From Chelydra serpentina (Eukaryota > Chordata > Testudines > Chelydridae): a stretch of DNA of 64,000 nt. Numbering within the stretch: position 1 is the stretch's first letter; every line of letters starts with the position of its first letter. Location: contig JBAIAC010000059.1 of NCBI GenBank assembly GCA_037349315.1, positions 18,012,501 to 18,076,500 on the forward strand, written 5' to 3'. Positions 32,615 to 46,160 of this stretch are shown in pieces. The translations under genes were made by a program, and so were the position numbers. The notes beneath the pieces were generated by a model, which was not told the origin of the DNA, searched no databases, and saw only the letters and a program-made list of their open reading frames with translations.

Positions 32615-34879
32615 ACTTTAAGAGTGCTTTTATTTTAGTCAATTCAGTCTTCACCCAGAAGAATGACAGGTAGTAAGAAATTCTACCTTAATCGCTATCT
32701 TTTCCTTCTGACGTCCCTTATTCTCCATCTGGTTTTAGAGTTCAGGGGCAGCAGTACAAGAAGCCCAGAAGTTAGTTAACATGGAGACTGACTTCTCCTT
32801 TCATCTCAGTGGAGATATTCCTCCAGGCCAGAGATTTGGACCATCAATGTCACAGTATGTGGAAGCTCAAAAGGTTAAAACCAACTAATTAGACTAATTT
32901 CCTCTCTTATCTGTGGGAGATATGTCCTCCCACTAATGCTTGAACATGGGGAACCCTGGTGTTAAATTAAGAATGGATAGTCATTTCAGTTCCTTCCACA
33001 AGACTGAATATGGACGTAGTTTCTTCTTCCTGGTACTCCTCTTGCTCAGGTGAGGTATTGGATGAAAGTCCCAATTTTCATTACCATTTTCCCTATGTGA
33101 AACAAAAGGCCTGTCTTCCAGAATTCATTTTTGAAGGGCCAGATTGAATGAATATGAAGATTAAAATCTTCTCACCCAGAAAAAGGCAGTCCCCTTAGAT
33201 CCTGGAGTAGTGCTGGGAATCCCAGGAATAAATGAAAATAAAGGCCAGTTGCCTTGTTTTTCCCCCAAACAGGCTGATTACTTCAGGTTAGTGTTGCGGT
33301 CTAACACTTGAGCAGTGGGATGGGGGGAGGAGAAAAGCAGACTGATATGAACATGGTAGCCAAATTCCTCCTCTCACAGCAGCACTCTAGGCCTTTCCAG
33401 TCAAGGTAGAACTCTATTGTTGGAAAAGTGTAGGGGGTGATTCACTGCTCAATGATCATAGAAACTAAGTTCCTCTGCCATCCCAGAGGAAAGCCTTCTG
33501 ATTATGTCTGAGGCATAACTAAGGAATCCAGCGCTGCATACCTTAAAGTTATTTATAAGAACACATTTCCAGGAATTCCAGTCCTGATTTCTGCCTTTCT
33601 ATCACAAAGAAAAGGTGATGCCATAAATTATCGTTTGTTGCCAAGACTTTGTTTGTGCCCCTGAATGTGTTTCGTACTCTTATAAACAGCATCAAGGTGA
33701 CGGCCAGACCCAACTTGCTGTTTACCCAAAATAAGGGAAGACAGACACGTTCCAGAGATCTGTTTACGAGTCAGGCCATCTATAGTTATGTAATTATACA
33801 AGCCTCCCTGCCAACAAATTGTTGTTCGCTGGAAGACAATTAGATCGCATCTCAGGGCTGCAAAGTTGCACAATACAGGCTTTGTGCCACTGTGCCATAA
33901 TCCTGGAATGTGGCATGCATGGCATGTGTGAGTGAGCCTATTTTATCAACCATCTTGGGAGAAAGAGGCAGCAGCAGTGGAAAATGAAGGCACAATAGCA
34001 GAATGCCAACGCCTCATACTTGGGGTTGAGTAATAGTTAGACCAAGGTTAGCCAGTCCATAAAGGCACATACTAATAATGGAATTACCATTAAAGGATAC
34101 GGAGTGGTTTTGGTTCTGGATCTTGTATTGGAACGTTTCCTGTGCTAGAAGCAAAAGAGAAATGGTAAATTGGTGCTCATGCCCCAGGGCAAGGACAGTT
34201 CTGACCCCTCCATAAAAATATGATGGGAAGTTTAGATGTTTCACTTCCTGCATTTCCTGGCATGCTGACAGATTTAGGATTTGCTGGAACTTCTGGGGGA
34301 AAAAATATCCAAAGTCTGGAAATATCACGCCACCTTGGACATGCATTCATTTGGAGGGGAAAGGTGATTTCCTGAAAACAAATTAAGGAGCTGGATGAAA
34401 GTTAAAGATAGAAGTAGATTCTTGAAAATGAGGACTACACCCTGTTTCTGAGTGTCATATCTCATGTATGGAATTAACTTAGCACTGTCCATTTCACGAA
34501 TGTACTTTGGCCACAATATAACAGATTACCTTTGGTGGTCTGCCACCTAAACCAGTAGAATTTCATGCCAACACAAAGGGGAACAACCATCAACCTTAGG
34601 ATTTCTCCTTCGCTAAACTGATGCAAGCTGGGGTGTACAGGGAGGGTGGAGTTATACCTGAAAAGCATTCTACAGGAGGCAGGGCTACGTGAGGCAGAAT
34701 TGGGCCCCTGGTTTCAAAAGAGAATGAAGCACAGAAAGTAAAGGTAATAATAAACAAAGTACCTGATGTCCTCAATTGAGACAGGTTAACTCATTGATGA
34801 GGAAACTGCTCACTGCCACAAGATATTAGTGAAGCAAGGAAATCCAGAAAAGGATTAGACATGTATATGATTGCATTGG
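32615..34879. other. Intergenic DNA, no gene seen
   Basis: Unique-looking sequence with short open frames only. I found no domain, RNA gene or clear repeat in it. Confidence 0.55.
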
Positions 34880-36000
34880 GGTTCCCAGGGTGCAACGTGT
34901 ACTGTGCAACCACTGAGCCTTCTGTCCCACCAATGTGGGCTCCCTCTCACATTGTGATGCTGTTGGCAAGCTACAAACCTCTGGCAGGTACTGCACTTAC
35001 ACAGACATCCACAGGCAGGGACACACCCAACTAAGTTACATGAATGCTTCTCCCAGCCACTCGTGAGCCAACAATAGAGAGGCTCCAGACAATTCCCCGT
35101 AGCTCCCCAGCCTTGCACCCCAGAGCTGTACCATCTTGCCCTAGGCAGAAGCCTGACCAGTGTAAGTTCATCACCCAGCCCGCCCCTCCCTCGATGTGGA
35201 GAGGACACACGCTAGCCTTTGTAAATGGAGCTGAGATTTCCCAAGCACTTCAACCAAAACACGCTGTTTTAGGTAAAACATAAAACAGATTTGTTAACTA
35301 CAGAAAGGTAGATTTTAAATGATTATAAGTAGCAAGTGTAGAGATCAAAGTTGATTACCTAAGAAATAAAAGTAAATTCACAATCTGAGTTCTATAAATT
35401 AGACAGGATTTGACTCAAGCAGTATCTCACCCTGACAGATGGTACAAACAGATCACAGATCTTCAATACACAGGCTGGAATTCTCCTCCAGGCCTGGGAT
35501 CACCCTCCCCAATTCAAAGTCTTTCTCTTCCTTATGTGTTCCAAGGTGTTGAGTTGTAGGGGAAGTGAGGCCAAGTCATGATGTCACTTCCCCTCTTTTA
35601 TAGTTTCTTCCAGCTTGCTGGAAAGATCTATGCAAATGACATGGGAATCTTCTCCCTTTGGTCAAGCATTCTCTGTTGTCTATGTGCTCTCTCGCTGAGA
35701 TGGTCATTGGGAGACTGGATTCCATCCAATAGGCCATCAGCACATCTGGCTACTCCATTGTTGTAACTGAAAGGCTGGTTGTGGGAATTCCCAACCTCAC
35801 ATCTCTCAGTAACACACACATAGCAAAACTTCATAACTCCACATACAATGCTAGTACATACACTCCAACAGGACATTGATGTTCAACATATCAGGACTTT
35901 CAAAATGATACCTCAAAAGGCATACTTTGTACAAAACGTATCATAATGATATGACAAAAGTGGTGAATATGGGGATTCCAAGGTGCTGCTTTGAGGTATG
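34880..36000 (-). repeat. Probable LTR-type repeat related to 28912-30790
   Basis: Shares an ordered set of blocks with the repeat at 28912-30790 (see there). It includes 'gatttgttaactacagaaa', 'ctcctccaggcctgggatc' and 'ggcatactttgtacaaaac'. No intact retroviral gene is visible. Confidence 0.4.
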
Positions 36001-36344
36001 GAGTTCCATAATGATTAACAAGAATATCCATCATTACATTATGTAGGAGAAACATGTATAAAGGATGGAAACTTTCATGGTTCAGGAGCAAAGCCAACCA
36101 CTAACTGCCTACTCTCCAGAAGAAACTTCCTCCATAGGCATGTCAGTGCATAGTTGCCCACCTTGGGGATTTTACACCCTCTTTTGAAGCATCAGGTATT
36201 GGCCTCTGTTGGCAACACAATATTTGTCTAAATAGACCATTGATCTGAACTAGTATGGCAATTCATATGTTCCTATACGTTTTTTTAGTTTGGACAAAAT
36301 TCTGTCATGGTGACTTTTTTCTATTAACAGGAAGACAGGTGTCT

Positions 36345-37827
36345 CTAGTACTATAACAACAATTTGATACAGTTCCACATGCGAAATTACTAGCTAAATT
36401 GGAGAAGGTGGGGATTAATATGAAAATTGAAAGGTGAATAAGGAACTGGTTAAAGGGGATACTACTACGGGTCATATTGAAAGGTAAACTGTCAGGTTGG
36501 AAGGAGGTTACCAGTGGAGTTCCTCAGGGATTGGTCTTAGGGCCAATCTTATTTAACATTTTTATTACTGACTGTGGCACAAAAAGTGGGTGTGTGTTAA
36601 TAAAATTTGTAGGTGACACAAAGTTGGGAGATACTGCCAATCTAGAGGAGGACCGGAATATCATACAAAAAGATCTGGATGACCTTGAAAACTGGAGTAA
36701 TAGAAATGGGATGAAATGTAATAGTGCAAAATGCAAGGTCATGCACTTAGGGACTAACACCAAGAATTTTTGCTATAAACTGTGGCCATATCAGTTAGAA
36801 GTGACAGAGGAGAAAGACCTGGGTGTATTGGTTGATCACAGGCTAACTATGAGCTGCCAATGTGATGCATCCGTGAAAAAGGCTAATCCAGTCCTAGGAT
36901 GCATCAGGCAAGATATTTCTAGTAGAGACAGGGAAGTGTTAGTACTGTTATACAAGGCCCTGGTGAGACTCATCTGGAATAGTGTTCAATTCTGGTCTTC
37001 CATGTTTAAGAAGGATGAATTCAAATTGGAACAGGAGCCGAGAAGGGCTACTAGGATGATCAGAGGAATGGAAAACCTGCCTTATAAGAGGACACTCAAA
37101 GAGTTTGTCTTGTTTAGCCTAACCAAAAGAAGGCTAAGGGGAGATATGATTGCTCTCTATAAATATATCAGAAGGATAAATACCAGGGAGGGAGAGGAGT
37201 TATTTAAGTTAAGCACCAATGTGGGTACAAGAACAAATGAATATAAACTGGCCATCAACAAGTTTAGGCTTGATATTAGAAGGTTTTTAACCATCAGAGG
37301 AGCGACGTTCTGGAACAGCCTTCCGCGGGGAGTAGTGGGGGCAAAAAAAATCTAACTGGCTTCAAGACTGAACTTGATAAGTTTATGGAGGGGATGGCAT
37401 GATGCGACTGCTAGCAGCAAATATCTTCAATGGCTGGTGATGGGACACTAGGTGGGGAGGGCTCCGAGTTACTACAGAGAATTCTTTCCCAGTTGTCTGG
37501 CTGGTGGGTCTTGCCCATATGATCACCATATTTGTAATCAAGAAGGAATTTTTCCCTCACGTCAGACTGGCAGAGACCCTGGGGTTTTTTCGCCTTCCTC
37601 TGCAGCATGGGGCACAGGTCAAGTGGAGGTTTAAACTAGTAGAAATGGCAGATTCTCTGTAACTCGAAGTCTTGAAATCATGATTTGAGGACTTTAATAA
37701 CTCAGCCAGAGGTTATGGGTCTATTACAGGAGTAGATGGGTGAGGTTCTGTGGCCTGCAATGTGCAGGAGGTCAGACTAGATGATCATAATGTTTCCTTC
37801 TGACCTTAGAGTCTATGAGACTAATCA
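36345..37827 (+). mobile_element. CR1 LINE, 5'-truncated, with 3' untranslated tail
   Basis: Coding traces begin at about 36368 (a FDTVPHAKLLAKLEKVG-like reading). The element continues through the long reverse transcriptase frame at 36477-37355 and a roughly 470-bp 3' region with 'ggaaggaatttttccc'-like text, ending 'gaggtcagactagatgatca ... ttctgaccttagagtctatga'. This is the typical tail of sauropsid CR1/L3-type LINEs. Confidence 0.9.
36477..37355 (+). pseudogene. CR1 reverse transcriptase, C-terminal half, probably inactive
   Basis: 292 open codons. Early motifs are GWKEVTSGVPQGLVLGPILFNIFI (split here: GWKEVTSGVPQG, then LGPILFNIFI), matching RT motif 4. The catalytic box reads FVGDTKL instead of F-[AV]-D-D-TKL, so one of the two catalytic aspartates is Gly. 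Further landmarks are LDDLENWSNRNGMKCN, KCKVMHLG, EEKDLGVLVDHRL, LYKALVR, RRATRMIRGMENLPY and RRLRGDMIALYKYI, the thumb and C-terminal order of CR1/L3 proteins. The endonuclease and N-terminal RT are absent and the frame upstream is broken. The long open frame despite the catalytic change suggests moderate age. Confidence 0.9.
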
Positions 37828-40800
37828 TGAAGTTTATTGGAACTCATAGAAGAGTGCTGCCGCAGTGTAGAAAATTCCTTCACAAAAACACTACATTCAT
37901 GTTAACCAGTGGAACCATGGATGGGATAGCTGTACTCCATTCTTCTGATTACATATATGTTTTCCTCTCAAAACATCCCAACCTCGCCTCCAGTTAGTGT
38001 GATCAGTGCATCTCAGCCAATAATTCATTCAAAAAATTAAGCCTCTTTTTCTGTTTGAAATTGTCCGAGCAGTTTAAGGTTTTGAATATAGTATACAATA
38101 TTTGCCATGTAATTTATATAAACAATTCCTGGCCTATACACTGTTCCCAAATAGTCCATTGCAAGTATTTTCTAGTTCACAGTTGGAACTGTTTTAGTTA
38201 GTTTTAATTGGGCAAACAGGTCACATGATGTTTTGTTTCCTGATTGGATGAGTTTTAACTCAGAATTATATTTACAGTGCTTTGAAGAGCAGTGAAGTAG
38301 TTAATAATGATACATTTAAAGTATTGCCTTTAGCATCTAAATTAGCTCCCACTGAAACTAATGGAGCAGTTCACACCTTGGATGTATTGTTTCAGACTCT
38401 CTGCAAACTCAAGCAGATATTACTTCATCATTTATACTTGGGACATGTTCTGAAGGTTTTCTTTGCAATCATAAGAGCTAGAGACTTACTTTTCTGAAAA
38501 ATGAATTCTAAGACTCTGCAGAACAATTCGGAGGTCTGTCAGTGTTCCATTCACACACCCTTCCTAGCAGTCCTTCGAGCCTCCCCCTCCTGGGGGCTCA
38601 TACCCCACACTTAGGGAAACATTGCATTAAGCCATCAGGTTCCAGAAGAGTAGGGCTATCTGAAGAGTACGTAGACAAAACTGAGATGACAAATGTACAT
38701 ATGGAGTTAATTTACGCTGTTTCCAGTTCACAACAGGGTGGAGGGCATCCATGAAGATAACTATTTCCAATCCGTTCTGAATTTCAAGCAGCTCCCTATA
38801 TATTTCTGGGAGCTACGTACAAACTACTCGGTGTTGAAACAAGCCCAATCAATTGGTATGAATTCAAGTGCTCTCTTTTCGGTTGTGCATGATTATTAGA
38901 AGGTTCACAGCAACACAGAATTTGCTGGATCAGAACTGACCATCTTACTTTGCTATCCCGTTTCTCACACTGATCATGGATTCTTTAGAAGGCGGTTAAA
39001 AAAGAATATCCATGCTGCACCCAAAAAGATTTGGAAATGTATTGCTGGGGCGATGGGTGGAGTTGGATTCTTGCCGTATGTGACAAACAGCTTGTTGACA
39101 GTCTTTGTCATTTTTGTTACTGTTAGCGTAACTGCAGATGCTATTCTTAGCAATAAGGAGTCTAATCTTTGGGGGGGGAAAAATCTTACCGAGCTATTAC
39201 TACAACAATAACTTGTAGGAGGAAGGAAAAAGTGCAGGCCAAAAACATGCAGTCCTGTTAGCCAAATAAGGACCCTTCCAAAAGGAGCTCTAAATGTTGG
39301 AGGGCTTAGGAAGTGCTTGGGGGTTGAAGGGTGAATCAGCACTCACATGTCACACCCACATGAATAATACCCTCTCACTTTCCTTCAATTGTACATTGTG
39401 ATAAAGACTATGCGCTGCCCTTTTTGGCATTTCAGTGCCTGCCCAAGAAAAATCAGAGACGTGAAGTTATATTTCCTGAACCTTCATACATTCATTTAAT
39501 TCAAACTAAACATGAGAATGTGGATTGGCAAGAGCCAAGAGGTTTGCTTTGATGGGTTTAGTTTTTTACTTTGTTTGTTCAAATACTCAGAATACAGACT
39601 AATTTTGTTTGCTCTATATTTACTATTGTTTCCTCTACCTCTGAGTGCTTTGATAAATGGATCGAGGAATTGTCTAGTATTACTGCATCTCCTGGAAGCA
39701 ATGTTGGACGTCCCTGATCCAGCAACATCTTAAAACATGCTTCAACTCCACTACCAAGAGTAATCCCATTGATTTCACACTTAGAGGTCAAGTTAAGTAT
39801 AGCTCTGTAAGTGTATGCAAAACCAGGGCCTAAATTTGTAACTTGGGGGTCTCAAATTGTGCTCTTCTGGGTGGTCCAGGAAAGTGTTCCTTTAACGCTG
39901 CATAAGCATCTGCTCATATTTGTGAAATGACACCCTCATAGTTGTATCTTGTCCAGAATTTGCAAGATTTTTGGAGGCCATTTTGACTTTCTGATATTAT
40001 AATCACCTGCCTTCAGGCGCTATTTGGCACAGCTGGCTCACAGCAGGACAGAAGCAAACTGAATAAGTGACAAATGGATATTGGAGCAGTGGGGACTGTT
40101 GGCAATAAGAGAAGATTAGATACACAGAGAGAGAGAATTATATACCAAGTAGAAGAAATAGAATGGATCACCAAAATGGGGAGATGTAACCAAGCAGCAA
40201 ACACTCATCATATGAAAGTAAATTTATTTTTCATCTGAGACGCTTAATACTTTTTTGACTCCATATAAGCCAAGCATCATAGCTACCTAGACTGTGTGGA
40301 ATCAGGTTTGAACATCTGGAAAAGGAGACCATCAGTATATTAAGGAGTGACCCACCAAGTATGAAATGTTTGAAGACCTACTGAAGGCTGCTAAGTATCT
40401 TTGACAGTCCTGACTGAACTTTCTCACACTTAGCTGAGTCCGGTGCTGATAGTTTAGATAACCTAAAACTAGAACAACTTGAAACACTAGCATTAACCTC
40501 AGGTCATGGGGATGATGGAACATTGGTGCCATCCACATTTTGCCCACAGATTTATTTATTTTTCCTTTTTGACATTAGATTAGGATTGCACTATGAATGT
40601 TACTGATATAGACTTCAGTTCAGGAAGGCAAGATGTTTTGCTTAAGTGCTTTCCTGAATGGGGATGGGAATAAGTAAGACATTGCTGTTTTCTAAGGATT
40701 CATCTGCATCAGGGAAATTGTTCTAAGGCATTTTACCTGAGGTTTAGAAACTTATTTAGCTAAATGGGTTCCTTGGTTTGAACACTCTTATTTCAGTTTA

Positions 40801-42073
40801 TGAGTGCCTTTTGTAGGCATGTCCACACAAAGCAAATTGTACTGGATTACTTAAATCCATTTCTAAACCCATTTAGTTAAATCAGTAGCTTTTTTTCAAG
40901 TAGACAAGGCCTAAATCCAGTCATAGAGTATCTGGAGGAAGTTTCACACATGCCTTGTTTCTGTTGTTGCAGTTTGCTTGGCTGCAGGTTCATTGGGAGC
41001 ATGTGAAAAAAACTTTAATTAGCGAAGTTTGGACTAGTGTCCGACAGGGGAGGACTCCCTTGGTCTTTATATTAATTGGAAAGTAGAGGGAGAGAGGCCA
41101 CTATTAGATTTTATTTTGTCTTCCTTGGAGGGACTCTTGGAGAGACACAGACCACTGGGCGGCTGTTAAGACAATAGTTCTGTCTTTTTAAACTCCTAAT
41201 GTATGAATTAGTTTTAGAGCCCATGCAAGTGAAGAAGCGATGCATCAGTTACCAGAAGTGATGGACCTGAACCACATGAGGTATATGTGCCCAGTTAAAA
41301 TTAAATACATTCAAGAGTCAATTCACAAAGAGGCTACTAACCTGGGTTTTAGTACAATCCCTCAGAAGGTGGCGGGTGGGGAGGGGGACGACCCTGCATT
41401 TCTTTGCCCAGTTAGAATGGACTGTAGGAACATTCTGGGGACAGAGAAGAGAAACATACCACCATGCCCATTGTGATTAGATGCCACATTGTCTTTCTAT
41501 TTTAAAACAGCAAGTTCTACAATTTTTTTTAACACAAAGCTGGTACCTAGCTTTGGCTTACAGACTCAAGAACGGTTCACTGTCACACTTCGGATGTCCT
41601 GGTTTGTGATGAGAGTCCTTCAAACCCCAGATGGAGTCTTAAGGGTCACCGCCAACTTTCCTTTTTTTCCCTTTATTATTTTCTCCGAACCCTCTTGATT
41701 GCCAGAACAATGAGATCTGAGCAAAGATTTCTTCATATTTAAATGATATATTTGAGGAAGGGGGGACATTAAAAACCTTGTCTGGCCTCTGAATTAAAAT
41801 TCAAAACCTTTAAAACTCTCCCAACACACATTTCTCCAGCCTCCATTTCATTCTGATGTTGTGCCACTTGGTTAATCAAGAGGCCAAATGGCCTAGATTT
41901 TCAATGCTGGGTTGTCAGCCAGTTTAAGGCCTGCAAGTGGCAACTCAAGAGCCAATGTCAGCACAAAAGGGGACACTGAGGGTAGGTCTACATTGAACCT
42001 GGGAGTGAGGCTCTGAGCCCATGTAGACATACTTATGGTACCAGGACTCGAACTAACACGCTAAAAATAGCAT
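37828..42073. other. Intergenic DNA with few recognisable repeats
   Basis: Apart from a MITE-like element at 40818-40912 and the related flank from about 41978 I see no gene or defined element. The open frames are short. Confidence 0.5.
40818..40912. repeat. MITE with 'taggcatgtccac / gtagacaaggccta' ends
   Basis: The inverted termini are of the 'GGCNTGTC(T/C)AC' type seen in the Harbinger-like element at 10099 and the repeats at 16747 and 44388. About 95 bp, no coding capacity. Confidence 0.55.
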
Positions 42074-42321
42074 ATGTACCTATGGCAGTTCAAGGTATGT
42101 CTACACTGCAGTTGGGAGAGGGCTTCCCATCCTAAGTAGGCAGCCTTGCACTAGTGAGACTTGAGTTAGCAGGTAGAAAAATAGCAGTGTTGACGTTGCA
42201 GCTTCGGCTGCAGTTCAGCCTCTCAAGCCTAGGGATTCAGGTGGGCTGCCTACCTAGGCTGAGAAGCTCTATCCTAGCTGCAGTGTAGACATTCCTTGAA
42301 TTCCCACTGCCATAGGTACAT
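42074..42321. repeat. Long inverted repeat / MITE with nested termini
   Basis: The left arm at 42074-42111 ('atgtacctatggcagttcaa ... tctacactgcag') matches the complement of 42278-42321, apart from a few inserted bases. Thus an outer 'atgtacctatggcagt' and an inner 'tcaaggtatgtctacactg' are both inverted. The immediately preceding DNA (41978-42065) carries another 'ggtaggtctacattg ... catgtagacatac' hairpin of the same flavour. Confidence 0.7.
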
Positions 42322-42669
42322 ATTATTTAAGTATTGACATGGGCCCTGAATGCAGCAACAAGGCAGGTCATCCGCTAAAGATGCACCTGATGACATATGT
42401 CAACTCAACTGTGATAGAAATAGAGGTCATCTCTCTACCCTCGAGAGAGAAAACTCAAAAGCCCTGAAAAATGTTTATTTCATCATCAAATTAGAATGTC
42501 GCCACTTCTATTAATGAAGCTGACCATTTTTTTGTTTTATTATCTCACCTGATTATAACTAACGATAAAACTCCCAGGTCATTTGGTGACTGCTGCTTAT
42601 CATGTTTACCTCATTGTTTTCTTGTTCTTTCCCATCTGTGCCAGTATCCATCTGTTCTCTCACCCCACA

Positions 42670-42785
42670 ATTAGATTGTTTCCTGCCTCAAAGAGTTTAC
42701 AATCTTTTTGTTCTCTGTGTGTACAGCGCCTAGCACAATGGGGCCCTAATCAATGACTGTGGCCCCAACGTACCTCAGTAATATG
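42670..42785 (+). repeat. Ancient SINE/LINE 3' tail repeat
   Basis: 'cctcaaagagtttacaatc', 'tttttgttctctgtgtgtac' and 'agcgcctagcacaatggggc' match the family also seen at 7100 and 7510. Confidence 0.6.
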
Positions 42786-45700
42786 GGCTATTCATAACCC
42801 AAAAGTGTTGCTCCTCAACTAGTTGGAAGAAGACGGTGTGGTTCATACACCTCTTAGCCCTCTCCCATTCCCAGCACTTTGTTCTTCTCAAGATCGTATG
42901 TTAAAAATCTCAATTATGGAAAAAGAGGAATAATTACAAAACAGTCAGGACGGGAGCTGGGATTTTATACTGGTGATGTCAAATGAAAGGAGCTGGAGAA
43001 TAAGACCAGCTACTGATGATTTCCTCAGACGTCCTGGAATTAGAGTGCCATGGGACAGTGGTTGGTGCTTCTTTCTGCATGAATGATACCAAAGATGAAG
43101 AGTCAGTCTCTCTCTCGCACCTCTCTCTGCATCATCAACTCCCATCACACATCGATATGAATGTGAAACATTTCTTTTACAAATAATTCTTCCTAGCTCC
43201 AATGCTTGAGTGTAACCAGTCTGAGCATGCTCTGTAAAGACTAATCAAAGTGCTATTGACAGGTTTCCAGGTCTTTTCCCTCTCCTCACATCAAGGGGAC
43301 CCCACTTTAATTATTATTTAGGGAAAGACAGCTGCTTCCTGTTTGTATCATTAATTTATTCTGTTTCCTGAAGGGAAGCTTGGGTGAAAAGAAGCCGTAG
43401 ATAGTTGGAATGCCGCTCAATGCCGCTGACTGAACAGTCCAAGGTTAAATACAATAGCTACGTTTATTTTTTAAATTATTATTATTACTGCTAAGCTCAT
43501 GCAAAAGGTACAAAGTAAGCCTCCTCTAGAACAATGTAACTAAGCCTTTACAGTAAAACTACTCTTCATCACAACTTTGTCCTTACCCTCCCCGCCATGA
43601 AGGGATGAAGTATTAACTAAAGAGGCCTAAAACTAAAACCTCAGCTATTTCAGTCCATTTCGCATAAAAACCAGGAGATGTGTGAGGAAAAGTGGGGTTC
43701 TGTTTCTAGTACTTCTGACCACCACATATTTTGGTGACCCTGATGCTAACACCAAAATAAAACCAAAAACAACCTCATGAGCTCCAGGAATGATTGGGAA
43801 CCTGGAGCCCAGCGCTCTACTAGATTGGGGTGAAACATGACACTAATGTCATTGAACGTGTGATGCAATAAGTGTCGAACTCCACCTCACAAGCATTAAG
43901 TGGTTTGTGAAGTTCAAAGGGAAACGATGTAGGCAAGTTCCAAATCGCCATTTCAAAGGTTTCTTCAAGTTATGTTATTTAAGCATCCTAGCCCTTTTCC
44001 TCAACTGTGTCCCTTTTCTGTGATTTCTATGCTTGAGTTAAGAGGGATTAAAATAAGGCCAATGGTGTTTGATAGTTTCATGATCAGCAGTCAGCTTGCA
44101 TATCTTCTTATCCCCCAGCAATGTACTACCACTAGGTTAGGGTGATGGCCAATGATTAGAGGTTTGCTCAAGATTACAACACATACAACACAGATGAATT
44201 TCTACCACATCTCAGGAAAGGGTTCTTTTGTGGGGAAACGATATCACATTACAATGTGTGTTGATTAGCATGGTTTAACTCAGGGTAGACAAGGACTATC
44301 ACATTTAAAATTGTGTCATCTGGTTGTGATTAAGTTTAAGGTTCTCCCTAAGGCTAACCATGACCTGGTGACAATTTTAAACATGACGGTTCTTGTTTAC
44401 ACTGGGAACCTAGTATCGTGCCAGTTAACACATGCTATGACACAATGGCATTTCCCAGTGTAGACAAGCCCCAGGTTTGCACTCCACTGCTACAGCAGTG
44501 TGAAGTGAAACCCTAGACTTCCAAGAGGTACATTTGGGGACAAACTCCCTTCTCATACCAGGAGAAGGTTGTGGGCCTTTTGATGATACCATTTCCTGTT
44601 AAAAGGATAGGACTGTAAAAGATAAACTAAACTGTCCACTCCATCAAGGAGGGAACAGTCTTGGCACTGAGTGCTGTTCTGGGAAGCTATGAGTGTTCTC
44701 AAGTCTGTGTAAAGCAAGGTCGGCAGCAGTCTCCAAGATATTAATCTTTCACCTTTCATTCTGTGCCATGGATAATTAATCATTTGATTGTGTAACTTCT
44801 TGTAAGACAGGAAAAATAGGACTGCCACTGCCAGCATTTTGAACAAAGTTATTATTTCATATACATTTGAACTTTCTTCCAGTTCTTTGTGGGGTTTGAT
44901 TGCATTGAAGGAATCTCATTCAAACTCTTCCCCACCCAGGAAGAAGCAAGATGATATGGAAGTGTTTCTAGTTCCAGCATGATACTAGCTTAGGTGTCAG
45001 TGGTGGGGTAGCCACCATGGTTACAAACTCCAGAAGAGTTTTGAAGCCTCCGAGGGGAAAGGGGAATTTGCCGTATGAAGCAGAGCAGCTCATTCTAGAG
45101 GAAAAAGCTGAATGTGGCCTACACTTCAGTAGTGTTATCCTGCACTGACAACTGTCTATAACTGAAAGTAGAATCTGGCCCATTTACTGTTAGCTCCAGA
45201 GAGCCCATGCTGGAGAAGGAAATTCTGGAGTTAAGTCCTAGAAAAGGAACATGTGTTATACAAGAATTTCCTGGGAAATACTCCTAAAATGCACCCAGCT
45301 GTATTAGACCTTTAAGAGATTAAATTCATATAAACCTTTAAGGGCTGTCAAACCAAATGGATTCCTGGAACGGCTGACTATAAACTAACCTCGCCTCTAA
45401 TACCTCATGGTGTGGGACTTAATGTATCCCTAAAAGTCTAAGTAAGTGGGAAAAAATGATTTAAAGAAAAATTAAAACTTCTGTCATATGAGGTAATTAA
45501 AAATGAAATAAGGTGCCCAGAGGCTCCCTTGGGTAGTCTGTGGTGTCTCCATTTATCCAGCTTAGTCCCACTGCATTTCCCTTCACAGTCCTGTAAGCCC
45601 AGGCTACCTGGAGGAGAGGCTATGTAATACCAATAAAGGTACCTTCTAGGCAACGTGTAAATTTATACTGGAGTATACTAGGGAATCCCAGAGCTTCTAG

Positions 45701-45989
45701 GTTGGATGCCTTGGATTTGTGTTCTTTATAATGCTTTTATAATGCTGCAGACAGCTGAGAATTCAATACCAGCTCACATTCTCCCTCAAACACTTCTGAG
45801 CATATTCTCTTAAAAGCCAATTCTTAGAAAAATCATAAGAAGTTGATGAAAATTTAAAGACTGTATAGAGAGGTTGTGTGAGTTAAGTCAATTCCATATC
45901 TGGTCACCTGTATGGAGCAAGAGTGGACTGGAGGAATGTGTGAAGGAAAACGTTTTAGTTACAAGAACTGAAATTTGAACCAGTTTACG
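42786..45989. other. Intergenic DNA, no gene seen
   Basis: Contains the MITE at 44388-44474 and otherwise unassigned AT-rich sequence with short open frames only. Confidence 0.5.
44388..44474. repeat. Small MITE, 87 bp
   Basis: Left end GGTTCTTGTTTACACTGGGA and right end 'tcccagtgtagacaagcccc' are near-perfect inverted repeats around a 45-bp centre. Confidence 0.7.
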
Positions 45990-46160
45990 GATTCAGCCAG
46001 TATTGTCTAGTGGTTATAGCAGAAGACCTGGTTCTGGCAATAACTCACTATGTGACCTCAGGCAAGCCATTTAATTTTTCTCTGACCTTTTGTTTCTCCT
46101 TTTGTAAAAATGGGGAATCAATGTTTGCCTGTCTTTAAGTGCTTTGAGACCCTCACGTAA
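45990..46160 (+). repeat. MIR/CORE-SINE-like remnant
   Basis: 'gtctagtggttatagcagaa' (tRNA-like head), 'atgtgacctcaggcaagcc', 'tttgtaaaaatgggg' and 'agtgctttgagaccctcacg' occur in sense MIR order. This is the most complete MIR-like copy in the window. Confidence 0.7.
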
